The notes under the pieces are model-generated. The model was not told the DNA's origin. It saw nothing but the letters and a program-made list of their open reading frames with translations, and searched no databases. Below are positions 26,304 to 38,859 of a DNA stretch of 64,000 nt, one piece after another. The translations under genes were made by a program, and so were the position numbers. How positions within the stretch are numbered: position 1 is the first letter of the stretch; each line of letters starts with the position of its first letter. The stretch comes from Nymphaea colorata (Eukaryota; Streptophyta; Magnoliopsida; Nymphaeales; Nymphaeaceae): NCBI RefSeq assembly GCF_008831285.2, contig NC_045146.1, positions 16,817,289 to 16,881,288 on the forward strand. The letters run 5' to 3'.

Positions 26304-29300
26304 TCATGACCGATAGTGTACGGAAGTTCTTCTCTTCTTGAATCCCCAATCACTGACCACATCAACCCTATCACTCTTTTTTTTACTTCCCAGAGAGCCT
26401 TGACAGTTTGAAGCGCCACAGGAGCATTTGATATAATGTCCGAAGTGTACAAACCTATAACCAGGCACGAAGAAAATTCCAGTTAGCCTTCTCAATACCG
26501 AAAATTATAATTTGTCCCAAACATCGACTATCAAACCGGCAGCCACGTAACAGAGCTTACAACAAAACTGTTGTACGATATGTGATCACGTCCCACAGTT
26601 TCAAAAACATTACCCAGCTGAGACCTCCTATGAACAGCCCCTCGATCACTAAGTTAAAGTAGATTGATTATTTCATATATCTCAAAGATTCCTCGTTTAG
26701 CCAATCTTTCCCATTGCTAACAGGGAAAATACTCATCTGACACTAAAACGCACAGCAAAAAATGAAGTTGATTAAACAGAAAAAAAGTGCAAACGCCATC
26801 CACGGGTAACATCCTTCTGAATCCTTTTCGAAGTAGAACCCGGATTGGTAGTGCAGTTGCTGATGTTGGCTTCGTTGGTTGGATTCTAACAAAGTGGCTA
26901 TCCACCAAGAGATGGCAGTACACCTATGAAGATCAGGAACATAGGAAGATGTGTTTTTAAGATGCCGAGCTATCATTATAAAGAATTTTGAGTGGTTTTG
27001 CAAATGCGCCCAAGCAATTCTTCAACAACTGTAACCTTAGAATCAAAATGCCTTATTATTAGTTGAATCTTTCTTTCATTCCATTAGCATCTTTTTTTTT
27101 ATTTAAAACTATCACGTATGTGAACTTCCATCTTCTGATGGATGAAGTAGCTGCATATAATAGGTGCAGGTATTGGTCAACGCTATTTGCACTGACATAG
27201 TTTGGTACCTTTTGAAAGTGATACTTCCAGAGGAATAAAATCATAAAGGCCTTTAGTAGCATTTTTCTTATGAAAAAACATTTGGGAAAATATTTTAGCA
27301 TCCCATGCAAAAATTTTCAGAACTTATATGCGGAAAAACATGAAAAACCATAAAATCTATTTCCAACAAAAATCACAAAGTTACCATGATATTATTATAA
27401 TATTAGTTAATATAAGAGAGCTTTTATTGGAGATAATGTTGGACTCAAGTCCTTGTGAGAGCATGATATGGTAAAAAATCATATTCAAGCGAAAGCATAA
27501 CAGAATATGTGGAAATAGTAAGAGACTAACCTCAAGAGCAAGGTGAAGACAAGAACAAGAAAAACATATAAATAGATGTAATTCCTAAACTAAACCCATT
27601 TGGAGAGATCTCAAATACCTATAGTCATATGTTAGTGGTTCACCAACTTCAATATCCCTAGAAGCAAACACACCTACACGTGTTTCCCCGTCAACTTGCC
27701 TACAAAATATTACGGCATTAGTGTCTTAGGAATTATATGTGCTCAAATACAGAATAATATACAGAAAGTGGTAGGTGAAAACGAAACAAAAACACTAAAA
27801 GAATACAAGACAAAACAAACCATTTCTCTAACTTGCAATTAGGATCACAGCTGTGATTCAGGAAACGAGAGGTGTTGCCTTTGAAGGTAGCATCAATTAT
27901 GAAATCCTTACGTATTTCACACATGTAAAAATTCTCGTCTCCTCTGTATTTAATATCCCAAAGCCTTGCTTCACATAAGGCATCATCGATAACTGAAACA
28001 TCAAAGCATGATTCCAAGGAAATTACAAAATTGCAGAAATACATCAAACAAGAAACAAGATATAGGATTGCATGAAAATGAACGTCAAGATGTTTCACAC
28101 TCACACTTGGGACAAACTAAAGATAATAACCTTGACACTGCTCTAAGTTTTTCAGAAACATTTTCATAGATTTATTATCTGTTTTATTTAGCTGTAATAC
28201 TTTAGTTTCACTACAATAAGGTTTCAGACAGAAACAGTTAAATACCTATGCAGGATGTACCAACATCAAGAAGGACACAGAAGCTAGGATCTGAGAATCC
28301 GTTTGCCATTTTGGGAGGTGCTTGCACGAGGATTTAGAAAAAGTAGCTAGGTACACCTTGGGAGGAGAAATCTTTCAAGGGGGAGAAAAATTCACAGTTC
28401 GCATTTCTACTTATTTTTATCCTGGAAAGCAGGGTAAAAAGTGTGCCCATATGGAGAGAAAAATGTTCACCTCCTTTCGGGAATGCAAAGTGAACATTTA
28501 CCTAGATAAATGTTAGCCCGATTGAATGCCTTTTTAAAGCTTCATCGTGAAAACACAGATAAATAGTCCATGTTTGGTTGCTTTTTAAAGCTTTACATTT
28601 TGAGGGCCTGCAATTTGTTGGCCACAGAGCACGGTTGACAACTTTCACATGTATTGAAGGTCTCAATTCAAAATAATATTTCAAATTCAAAGTAATCTTT
28701 CAAAATCATGGACTACATGTCCATGTTTGTGCAGCAAATGATTTTTTAACAAAGTTAAACAACAGACCAAGCAAATACTTTTCACCATCTTTACAGAAAA
28801 TTACACAAAATAACATCATTCTAACAGATTAAGATAGAAGAAGCATTCTAACAGATTAAGATAGAAGAAGCACACCTTCACCAATATACTCTACCAAAAA
28901 TTCCCCCTTCTTAATTGGCTCGGCAGATTCCACCCCCCACCCGCAAAATCTTGTCTAACCAAAAGTAGAAAAGAAAAAGAAAAACTTTTAACTTTAGCTG
29001 TTAACATGGTAAATACATAGAACATGCTATCACAGGCATGAATATAAAAATAGCAACATATATTCTAGAGAAGATCAGGCTGCTTGCCAATATAGATGAT
29101 CTTCCTGCAGACAAACTTTAGATACTCAAGTCATTTCTTAAAAAGCTAAGGGCAAGGGAAAGGTTTATTGATGGAAAATTTGGAATGCATACTGAGACCA
29201 GTAATACCAAACTTATTCAAAATAACAATTTAATAGACAATATTCCAATCTCAATCAGAATGATGACATCTAAATCAATAATGAGCAATAGCAATGAAAT

Positions 29301-32300
29301 TTAAAGCCCATAGTCAGATCATCACAACATAAGTAGTAGCAGAACAGCCACATGAATAGAAACTTGTCCTGAATAGAAATCATTGACAGGTATGAGGGAT
29401 GCAAACTATACATAAGCAACGAAAACACATGTTTGGCTGATCATAATAGGATAATGTGTGCCCCTGCTTCAGCAGATTCAGACAGGCATCTAATAAAGCA
29501 CAGAAAATATAGGACATATCAAAGCTATACCACAAGTCCAAGTGCAAGTACAGGTGCGGGAGCACCCAATTTTCTGAAAAATATTAGGTGTTATGTGACA
29601 AGTGTCTCGATGTGTGTGAGCCTACATTTACATATAAAATGCTTATATATATGCACATACTATGTAGCCTTGCTCTAGGGTGTTAGCCAGATAGGTATAC
29701 ACATAGCAGCAAATGCTAAGAGCTAGACCCAAGACCGCCAACTCTGGAGCAACAGCCTATATGCATGTCCATTTGACAGTATTGAAGTCAAATATCATAA
29801 TTATATCTATAGGAACAAACCTTAGAAAGTCAATCAGTATCAAGAATAAGCAACACATACTACAGGCGGCATTGTCTAACTTGAAAGTTTCAAGCAGCAG
29901 ATCAAGATAAATTAAGCTGAGATTATACCCTGATAGTATTTAATTCATGGAAATATAATTTGTAACGCCATATTAAATTCCAAAATATCATAAAAAACAC
30001 ACCTTCATCTATAATATTTATATGCTAAAGTATGTAGATGTGGCTACACACAGTTCAAATAAGTATAAATTGCATCAATCATTATCAAGACAATCTACAC
30101 CTGTTTTATTGTGTATGCATTCATGTCTTCAATTAGTTCCAATAATACCATACACATCCTCCACACAATACTTATACACAAGAAGAATACATACAATGCT
30201 TACAAAACAAAGTACAAACTCATGGAAAAGGACTTTGCACGTAACTTCGCTAAAACATACCTTAACAATCTTAAGCCTTTTCTCCTTTCGGAAAGGTCGA
30301 TTCTTACATTTTTCTGCACAATGGCATTTTCTAGAACAACTAATACATTGGACCCTGAAAATCATCCATCTAATATGAGAATCAAAGACTTTAATGAATT
30401 CAAGTACAACACAACTAAGAGAAACAAGAACTGAATATATGAATATAAGGTACACATGTAACACATCATATTGGAAGGCTTCACTCATCCTTGCAAACAT
30501 GGAAGTGATACTGTAACAAATATAGCAATTATTAAACACTAGAACAAGAAAAAAAACAATAATATGCTCAAAAGAAATATTGTCTAGAAAAAAGTATTTA
30601 GGATACTTCAAAAATGTATTACACATGACCATGCATTTCACTCACTATATATGCATAACGTAGAAAAGGTTTTCTTGAAAGCTTTTTCTTTTTTACACTG
30701 CACACTCTATGGTTTTTCTGATTTCTTTGTCCAAATGAAAAGTTACAATATTTTTTTCTGAATTATTCAATCCACTGTACAAGGTAAAGAACTTTTCTTT
30801 TAGCCTACCAAATGCTCTCTAATGGAAAATGAGATAAATAGGCAGTTAAAAAATCGCCCCTGACAGCCAATGTTCCAAAAAAAGGCAGCCAAGCAAACTT
30901 GGCGCTGATGTTGTATTTGCTCATAGGTGCCATTATAGTGACATTACAATCCACAAAGATGAAAAATGGATATAACTATGTCAATGGTCAACATCTTGAG
31001 CCACAATGCTTGAGATGCCTACAGAATATACCACCATCAAGAAACTACAAGAACAGCACCACTATAAGCACTCTGACTCTAGTAGTAACAGATATATGAT
31101 ATATCACAGACAACGGATGCACCTGCACTCACAGTCTTCAGCACATGAAGAGTTAGCATCACAACTAGTGCATCCAGTGCCAAAATCTGAAGTGTCACGC
31201 TTCTTCTTGATGAGATACACATCTTTTGTCAAGTTAAGGATAACACATAGCCTCAATGACATAAGAAATATTAAGATCATCCAGCCACAATTAATGCAGC
31301 AACAAATTTGAGCAAGTTGCAGGCATGACATAACAAACATAATTCAAGGAACTGCTTTAATGAAGGAGACTATATTGCAGGATACTACGTTTGATGTGTA
31401 CATAAGGAGCAGGCCCCAATTCATTATTTAATGTACCACTTTGTGCCACGTCAATCCTGAAATCCTCCTCAACATATGGTATTGGTAAACGGTGAAAAAC
31501 TTCCTGTTAATAAAGCAATCATCAGTCTTCTGAAACACCAGCTAAATAAAATTTCAGTATCATAGTATACAATAGCCTTAAACAAGACAATAATCCTGCT
31601 AAGGCTAGACACAAATGACAGATTTCAAAATAATATGGTAAATTATAACAAACACTGTATAGGCCAAGAAAAATACAGGGAAAGCTGAGGCTGAAAAAAA
31701 AAAATAAATAAAATAAACAATGGTCACAGCTGGGAACAGAACATATGCTGATATGCAGGCCAACTTTTGACAAATAGGTAAACACTATGTAGTTGTAAGT
31801 TGTCAAAGGAAAGAAACAGCTAATACTCTAAACATCAAAAGGCTAAAGGAAGCCAAACAAGACAAGTTAACGAGTATGCTCCATTCACGGTTTAAAAATT
31901 GAAGGCATATTACAAGTAACAATTTGGAAGCAGTAAAGATAAATACAAACCTCAATGTCACTTGTGGGATCTTCAAGCTGTACACCTAAGATATAGCATT
32001 CCTGTCAGACAACCTAATCAATGGGAAATGAGAATATAGTAATGAACTTTCAAAGATGTTCATGGAAAAAGGAGGGAAAAAAATGAATCTTTCTCTAGTA
32101 ACACATTTGCTCATTAAAATTATGACAAGGACAGAAAATGAAGTTGCAGAAACAAATACCAAAAAGCTTCAAAATGATAAAAAATAAAATGATATCCTCA
32201 AGAAAATAAGGCACAGGATGATATCCTCAAGAAAATATAGGGAAATCATCCCCGTACTCAACAGCATACAGACCCTGCGATATTCACATTGTCTATATGT

Positions 32301-35300
32301 CTCACTATGTCTCATCAATGGTGCAGATAATGGGATATTGTAAGATTTCAGAATGTAGGCAGGGATTGCACCACCCAACCTCTTCATGTAGAAGTAACAT
32401 TACTTGCAGTACACCCCAAAATGTTACATACCCCAAGTCACAGCATGAAAACAACCATGTAGAAATATTCTATTATCATATTATTGTTTTTCCTGCATTT
32501 TTGTAAACATTTCGGGTGGTTTATATTTACAGAAAAAGTAAAATTGAAGTTGACACATCATATGAAGACCACCTGCAAGGTGAAAGTTCCTGTGATGATA
32601 TAAAAAAAAATCAAAATGTCCATAAATCGATGAAAAAGAACTCCAAATCAATAGCATTGCTAGTGAAGGAACAAAAAGGTTGACCTTCTTTTGCAACCTC
32701 CAGTCAGGAGGATGTCTCCAACAAATAGCCCTCCCCAGTTTGTTCTTTGATAGTCTTATAGCTTCTGGCCAAGGAGAACATTTGGAGTGAGCAGCCACTG
32801 CACATACCGAACAACGCCAGTACCCCTTTTGCTTGCACAGGAAGCAGGACTGTTAAGAAAAACAAGATATGCCCCTTAGTCTTCATGTAGAGTCTAGAAA
32901 GCATTGATAATAGGTCCTGATTAAAAATGCATGGATTGTGCCATATTCAAATAGTTATACTGATCACTGTTTCTTGGAAAATAAAAATATAATAACAAGT
33001 AGTACTATGTATGCATAGATAATGTTGGCTTCAGTTTGAAGAAAGTAACCCTGCCCATAGAAGTTGATGACCTCTCGTTATTCTGTAAAAGTGTATATTC
33101 AAGATAGTGACCACCTAACAGTCATAACAAACAGGAACCTTTTTTACCATGAAACACTAGATACAATTTTTTTCAGATTCTACACAGGTCTAAAGCAGGA
33201 AAGTAACACATATGTGAAGATTGCATAAATCGCAGCGGAGAGAAAATCTAGTCAAACAAGCATCTCTAGACTGAATATCTGGTAACCATCCCTCGTGCAC
33301 CACAGGTTGTACACAATACAACAGACAGAACCTCCAGGAGATCATGAGAAGGAGGGAAAAGAAGTGCAGAACAAGGACCAATCCAATTCATCAGCTCTTG
33401 CTCAAGTTTATAACACCAATTTCAAGAATATCCAGCATGCCACATTTTTAATTTTAGATACTAAATGAACCTGGGACCAGATAAAGTTCAACAGTTCATG
33501 GCATGCATGAGTCAAAGAAGAACCTTACAGATGCCGTGTTCCATAAGTTTAAACAAGAGAGAGAGAGCGAGAGAGAGTGATGTATGCTGTTTCTATTTAT
33601 GTGTATGAGCAAAACTTTGCAACAGAATTTTGTCTTTGAGCAATATCCGTGTATAAAATTAACGATAGCCATTTGTTGAGTTATTGACCAAAAAGTTCAG
33701 AAAGCAGCACAGACATTCAATTGCCCAATGCCCAGATTATTTTTTGTCCTACTTGTATAGGGTTAAGCACGATTAAACCATACAATCAGTTTTAAAGCAG
33801 TAAAAGTGATCAGTAACAATCCCAAAGCTACTTCAACAGGAAAAAGGTTGTTACATGTTGTGGACACTTGAAGTCTTTTGCAGCAGAAAATCCAATTTTC
33901 TTTCTAGCACATGTCATGTGATATTTCTGCCCACAATCACGCACAGAGCAGAGTATGTCCATCCCGGGAGCAATAGGCTTGCCACATATTCGGCACTCAA
34001 CCTGAGATACAGATAATAGAAAGTATAAAGAAGATTAAAATCATTTACAGCAGAATTTTTGTTACAATGATAGCACGTAGAATATCAAAGTAGAACATAA
34101 TTAAATTGGAGACATTAAAAAGTTTGAGAAAACTTCAAAAAAAAAAAATGCTTGTAAGGGGTTATGAGCAATATGTCAGCAGCTATAGGAAGCTACCACC
34201 AAAAAACGAAGAAATTTTAGCCATGAATAAGAATGTGACTACAACTGTTTATATATCATAATTAAATAAAAAAAATTATCGCGTATAGAACTCAGCAGCC
34301 TGCGCACATTTCCACACGTGCAATTTCAGCAACTCGGGCATGAAAAACTCACACCAACTTGCTCAATGCAACTTATCAGCCCATTGCTGCCAACAAAGAT
34401 TTCAGAAGCAAACACCCTAGTTTACTCTACTGAAGTCCACAAGTTTAATCGATTACCAACCTTGTTCAACTGTACAGATACGCTACATTTACTAGCAAAG
34501 TCGATTACCAACCTTGTTCAACTGGAAAATATCAGATAAGTAGATAAAGTGTTCAACCCATAATGCAACCTGGGGCCGACAAAGAATAAGACATGAATAC
34601 ATGAAACGGTTGTTTTCACTAGATTGATAACCTCTGCACGAAATGCGCGAGAACCACGAAGGCTGACACGGAAGACATCAAAGGAACGAGAAGAGAAATT
34701 AGTGAATTACCATCCGCGGCGAGTGAACCAGGAAAGGAAGGTGGCATCCTTCCTCGGACGCTCCCGCCGCGACCTTCTTCATAACCCACAGCCTCACGTG
34801 CTCCTCCAACGACCTCCCTGACGAATTTCTTCCCGCCCTAGAAAGAACCACCCTCCGCCCATCCCCCGCGGCACCGCCTCCGTTCTCTACGCACCCGTTG
34901 CTGCCACTGGACGCCTTACCGTTACCGCACGGCGCACCATCGCCACCCACTACCAATTCATTCTTGCCATTGCAATCCTTTCCGATGTCACCTGACACTG
35001 GGGATAGGGTTTCAGCGGCAGCTAAGCCATTGGAGAGGCAATTATTCTCCAAATAATCTGAGCAAGGGGAGGAGGAGGAGGGAGGACGAGCTGGTTCTTG
35101 ACGGGCAGATCGTCGGAAGGGCCAGGTGGCTCGCAGAGGGGACCAAGAGCCGGCATCTCTCAGCCGGATCTGGTGAAGGGCTAGAGTTTTGGGGACGAGA
35201 ATCAACGGACAGGGATTGTGGGCGGAACAAGAAAATAAAAAGAAGAGAGAAATAGAGAGGGGAAGGTTGGAAGGGAGGGGGGGAAAATGAAACCGGAGGA

Positions 35301-35424
35301 AGGCGGGAAAGTGAGAGAGGGAAGAGGACGTCGAAACGCGGAATCTTTCTTCTTTTGTCCGTTCCGGGCTCAGGGGTCTTTCTTCTTTTCTCAAAATGGT
35401 GCTTTTACAATAACTTCTTTGCAA
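26304..35424 (-). CDS. ASHR3: PHD and SET domain histone-lysine N-methyltransferase, ASHR3/SDG4 type
   Basis: Eleven exons join in frame: 35424-34711, 34001-33855, 32849-32685, 31977-31951, 31503-31386, 31222-31123, 30354-30261, 28954-28876, 27992-27821, 27699-27619, 26454-26304. The 615-residue reading has a low-complexity N-terminus, a PHD-type zinc finger (about 241-330), a Cys-rich AWS region (about 405-445), a SET domain (about 456-567) with RFLNHSCDPNC at 524-534 and YDYRF at 563-567, and a postSET CSCGASNC (576-583). Order and sequence follow Arabidopsis ASHR3 (SDG4), a nuclear H3K36/H3K4-class methyltransferase needed in stamen development. All cofactor and zinc motifs look intact. 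Exon 4 has only 27 bases. The start is uncertain: between the ATG at 35424 and a Met just before the PHD exon there is no other in-frame ATG, and the family is about 120 residues shorter, so part of exon 1 may be leader. Confidence 0.9.
28817..28870. repeat. 27-bp tandem duplication beside a SET-exon splice donor
   Basis: Two identical 27-base units (28817-28843 and 28844-28870) sit in the intron six bases from the donor of the exon at 28954-28876. The exact identity suggests a recent duplication. Confidence 0.9.
32189..32237. repeat. Direct repeat of 20 bases in an intron
   Basis: ATGATATCCTCAAGAAAATA occurs at 32189-32208 and again at 32218-32237, inside the intron between exons 3 and 4 of the SET-domain gene. 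This is probably a small local duplication. Confidence 0.85.
34449..34524. repeat. Direct repeat of 24 bases, 52 bases apart
   Basis: An identical 24-base segment beginning TCGATTACCAACC occurs at 34449-34472 and 34501-34524 in intron 1 of the SET-domain gene. A local duplication is the simplest reading. Confidence 0.85.
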
Positions 35425-38400
35425 AAAAGTTCCGAATTAGAGTTGCAATCTTTTTTTCCTTTCTCTCTTTTTCGGTTGCATAATTGTTGTTCATATAACT
35501 TTCAAAAATTAAACATTTTTTTCTCATTTGGTAGATGATTTTGGGTTAGGATGTTAAAAATTCACTATTTCAAAAAAGACCCCAAAAAAAAATTGGATAT
35601 GAATGAACAAAAGTGATATCAAATCCAAAATCAATTTTATAAATCCACAATCAGAGTTAATCCAAATATAACCTTTCAATTTACATATAAATCTAAATAT
35701 GCCTCTTAAACACAGGCGAATCGGAACCGCATTATGGTGTGTTAAAAAACTAACTTCCAAAATGCATGGATATTGGACATATAAAATTGAATATAAATCC
35801 AGAATGGCTATCTATTTGAAATCCAATCAAAATTTGAATATCGTGAAATGTCTCCTCTTCAATCCCAATCTGATATAGTGTCTTAGTCTCTTTTATTAAG
35901 CAATTTTGTCAATTATCCGGTTAGAATCCAGACTGGTTGTAAGCTCATTGGCCATGCTTCCCGGTGTTAGTGGGCCCCAACAAAGGAAAGTGAACTTGGA
36001 TATAAATGAGTCCACCGAAATCTTCATCTGCCCGCCATCTCCTCCCGATATTGTCCTGTTTGCTTCACCACTCAGGCGGCATTTATCTCGCCTCTTTTCA
36101 TAGGAAAACAACCTTTTTCCTATGATTTCTCGCTCTATATCTGCAGACTCTCCTTTGTGGAACTCGCCTCTTATCTGATTTTCTGTATGCTGGTCAAGTT
36201 ATTGTATGATAAATTTATGTGCCGCTGCCGTCGGCTTTTCAATAGACCGTCCATGTCTGGTGTGTTGCTCCCTTAAAATGAGAAAGTTGCACTCATCCTC
36301 TTCAAGCCTCCTTCCACATGACATTACATGTTAGTGATTCTATCATTTGTTATCTGAATTGAACGCTCAATCTAACTTACTTATTCCCTACACGCCAATT
36401 TTCCCTGTTCCAGAAGACAAGAGGTCCAGGAAGTAACCCGTATCAAGTGAGAAGAAACGGGCTCCTTAAGCTCCACGAGAAAAAAAGAAGAGGCCCAAGG
36501 AGAAACAGTCTTTTGTTCCTCCACGAGAGCGTTGAAGATTCGCATGGTTGTTTGTGCCGAATAGATAAGAGGGAAATGATTTCCTGTCCTGCAGAACTAA
36601 AATGAATACGTACTATTTCTGATTAATTAGAAACGTAAAAAGGTCTGTCGCACGCATGCGTTACCAATCTCTGAAACTTATTACTTCAGTGCATGTCAAC
36701 TTGTGATAAAAAGGTGCTTTTGCTCTGCAATCTTCATGGGAGGGAGCATTACATGTTACGCCAGCATTGCATGTTATGTGCCCTTTCACCTGCAACAGTT
36801 ATGGCGTATGGAATTTATAAAGTCGTGAAACTTGTCGTCTTTAACTTCCAAATCTTTACGAAATCATCATATCCATGTAAAAGATAAGAAAGGCGGTCGT
36901 GAAATAACAAAAGAAAAGGTGTCTTAAAAATTAAAAGCTTATTGCAGGGGATATCCGGAGGTGGGGGATATCTGGAGATGATAATATTTCTAAGAAAGGG
37001 ATCAGTCTCGACGCAAAAAGGGGTGCCAAATTAAATAACTGCACATTCTTTTTCTGCAGTTTCGAACGATGCTGGACTTCCAACATAGGTAGCTTCAGCA
37101 ATCAATATTATCGGCAGACCTTGGACTGTCCGGTCGGGTGACACAGATTAGCGGCCTAAGTCCAACCCGTTTAGTCAGGTTGAGTAAAGAATACAGTTTA
37201 AGGTATTATCAGATCAACATCCCCTGTACAGATTTGCAACCAAGTCCAAGCCCACGATCTAATAAAGTTCTAACCTGTGCCGGGTCTAAATACAGATTTA
37301 AAAACTTTACATGCAAAACCGACTAAATGAGCCATCCCAATAAGGTCAAATTTTGATCCATACACCTTAAAAGCCATGCAACCTGAATTGCACTTTTGAA
37401 GAGCACTCGACGAAAACATTGTGTTCTTGATGCTCCTAAAACGCATCCTAATAACATTATGTTACTGTTCTAAAAAGTAAAATGCAATCATAGGTATTAT
37501 TCTTAACTCTTAACAATAAAGCACTAAAGATAGTCACTTATATTTCTCAGAAAAATAATCTGATATACATTATAAAAATATATATATTCTAAGAGCACAA
37601 TATTCTTCTTATCACGCTTTACTCTTCACCCTTCATCTAAGCTTTTACTTAATTGCACAAGTGCCCAAAATCCAACTAGTAAGCATATGCAATCGTGCAC
37701 TCATGTAGGACCACCTTTCAAAAGAGTGGTCATCCAACCAGATAAAGGAGACTACTTATGTTAAATGAACGCCTTTAAAAGGTCGTGCAATTTGGTTGGA
37801 CTCGTCTGTGAAGTGTAAGACATGATGTAGCACGAAGCACCTGCATGTCCACGCACTAATATATGCAGCCAATATCATTTAGCAGTGTGTTATGATATTC
37901 AGAGAAAATTGCTTCTGGAAGTCAACAAAAACTACTCAAATAATTGGTCGTTCAAAATGAAGATATATGGATACTAAAATCAATCACACGAGGATTCATA
38001 CCCTCGAATTCTGCATTTCAAGAAAACAGTAATGTGTGAGCTGAGTGGACACGACGTGTTATTTCGTTTTCAACAGGGAATTGGTGTCCTTTTCGATATG
38101 TCAACCAATTCCAATCCCGAACATTCTTCTTCTTGCTTACAGATACACGTTGAACTGTGAGACGTCAGATTTTTTTACTTTTGTTACGATTTTCTCAGGC
38201 TTCGGGATAAATCTATGAGACAGCTCCAAGCCATTAAACTATTCATTTATTACGACGTTCTACTGCATAACTCCGGTTCTATTTTATTAACGACACCATA
38301 GATGATACACCTGAAGCATACAGAAATCTACTTTTGTTGAGAACGCCGTACCAATATCAAGAGGTCACTGTCTACCTTAATGAATCCAAACATATACAGA

Positions 38401-38859
38401 CGTCAGCATCTACCTAAATAGCATCAAAACACAGGGCCAAACTGGTCATCCATGGTCAAACAACAGCACTAAGGTCACGCCACCGGCCTTTCCACCGGGT
38501 CAATTGGCCTCCCACTGATCTCACCTTCATGAGTTTCCTGTGCCCATGCAACCTGATCCACCTACATGCCGTAACTGGTCCTTTTCATCCCAAATAAAAT
38601 TTATTTTCTTTTCAGCATTTTGATCAGCCACTTTGTATCTTAAACCAGCTTATGGATCAAATTCCAACTGATTTACTCCCTCTTGAACAAAAAAAATTCA
38701 TCCTCCATTTACCAACAGACCGCCTTATTTGATTGATAACCAGGCCCATCATAGCAGACGGTTATGACAGATCGGTTCAATTTCGGCTGGCTGAAAATAA
38801 TCATAAAACCACACCTCACCAACATCCTAGGTTCTCTACTGTTTGCAGCCAGCCACAGA
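35425..38859. other. Intergenic region between the SET-domain gene and the 5'-nucleotidase gene
   Basis: This holds the promoter of the SET-domain gene (right of 35424) and the 3' flank of the 5'-nucleotidase gene, both on the minus strand. A potential AATAAA signal on the minus strand lies near 38593-38606, about 255 bases past the 5'-nucleotidase stop. Degenerate GATTCAGAT-type repeat sequence lies near 35540-35860. I see no gene. Confidence 0.5.

Noticed and set aside
27733..31311. Separate short minus-strand proteins in this interval
   Set aside because: They are exons of the SET-domain gene read through into introns; splice joins restore a continuous protein.
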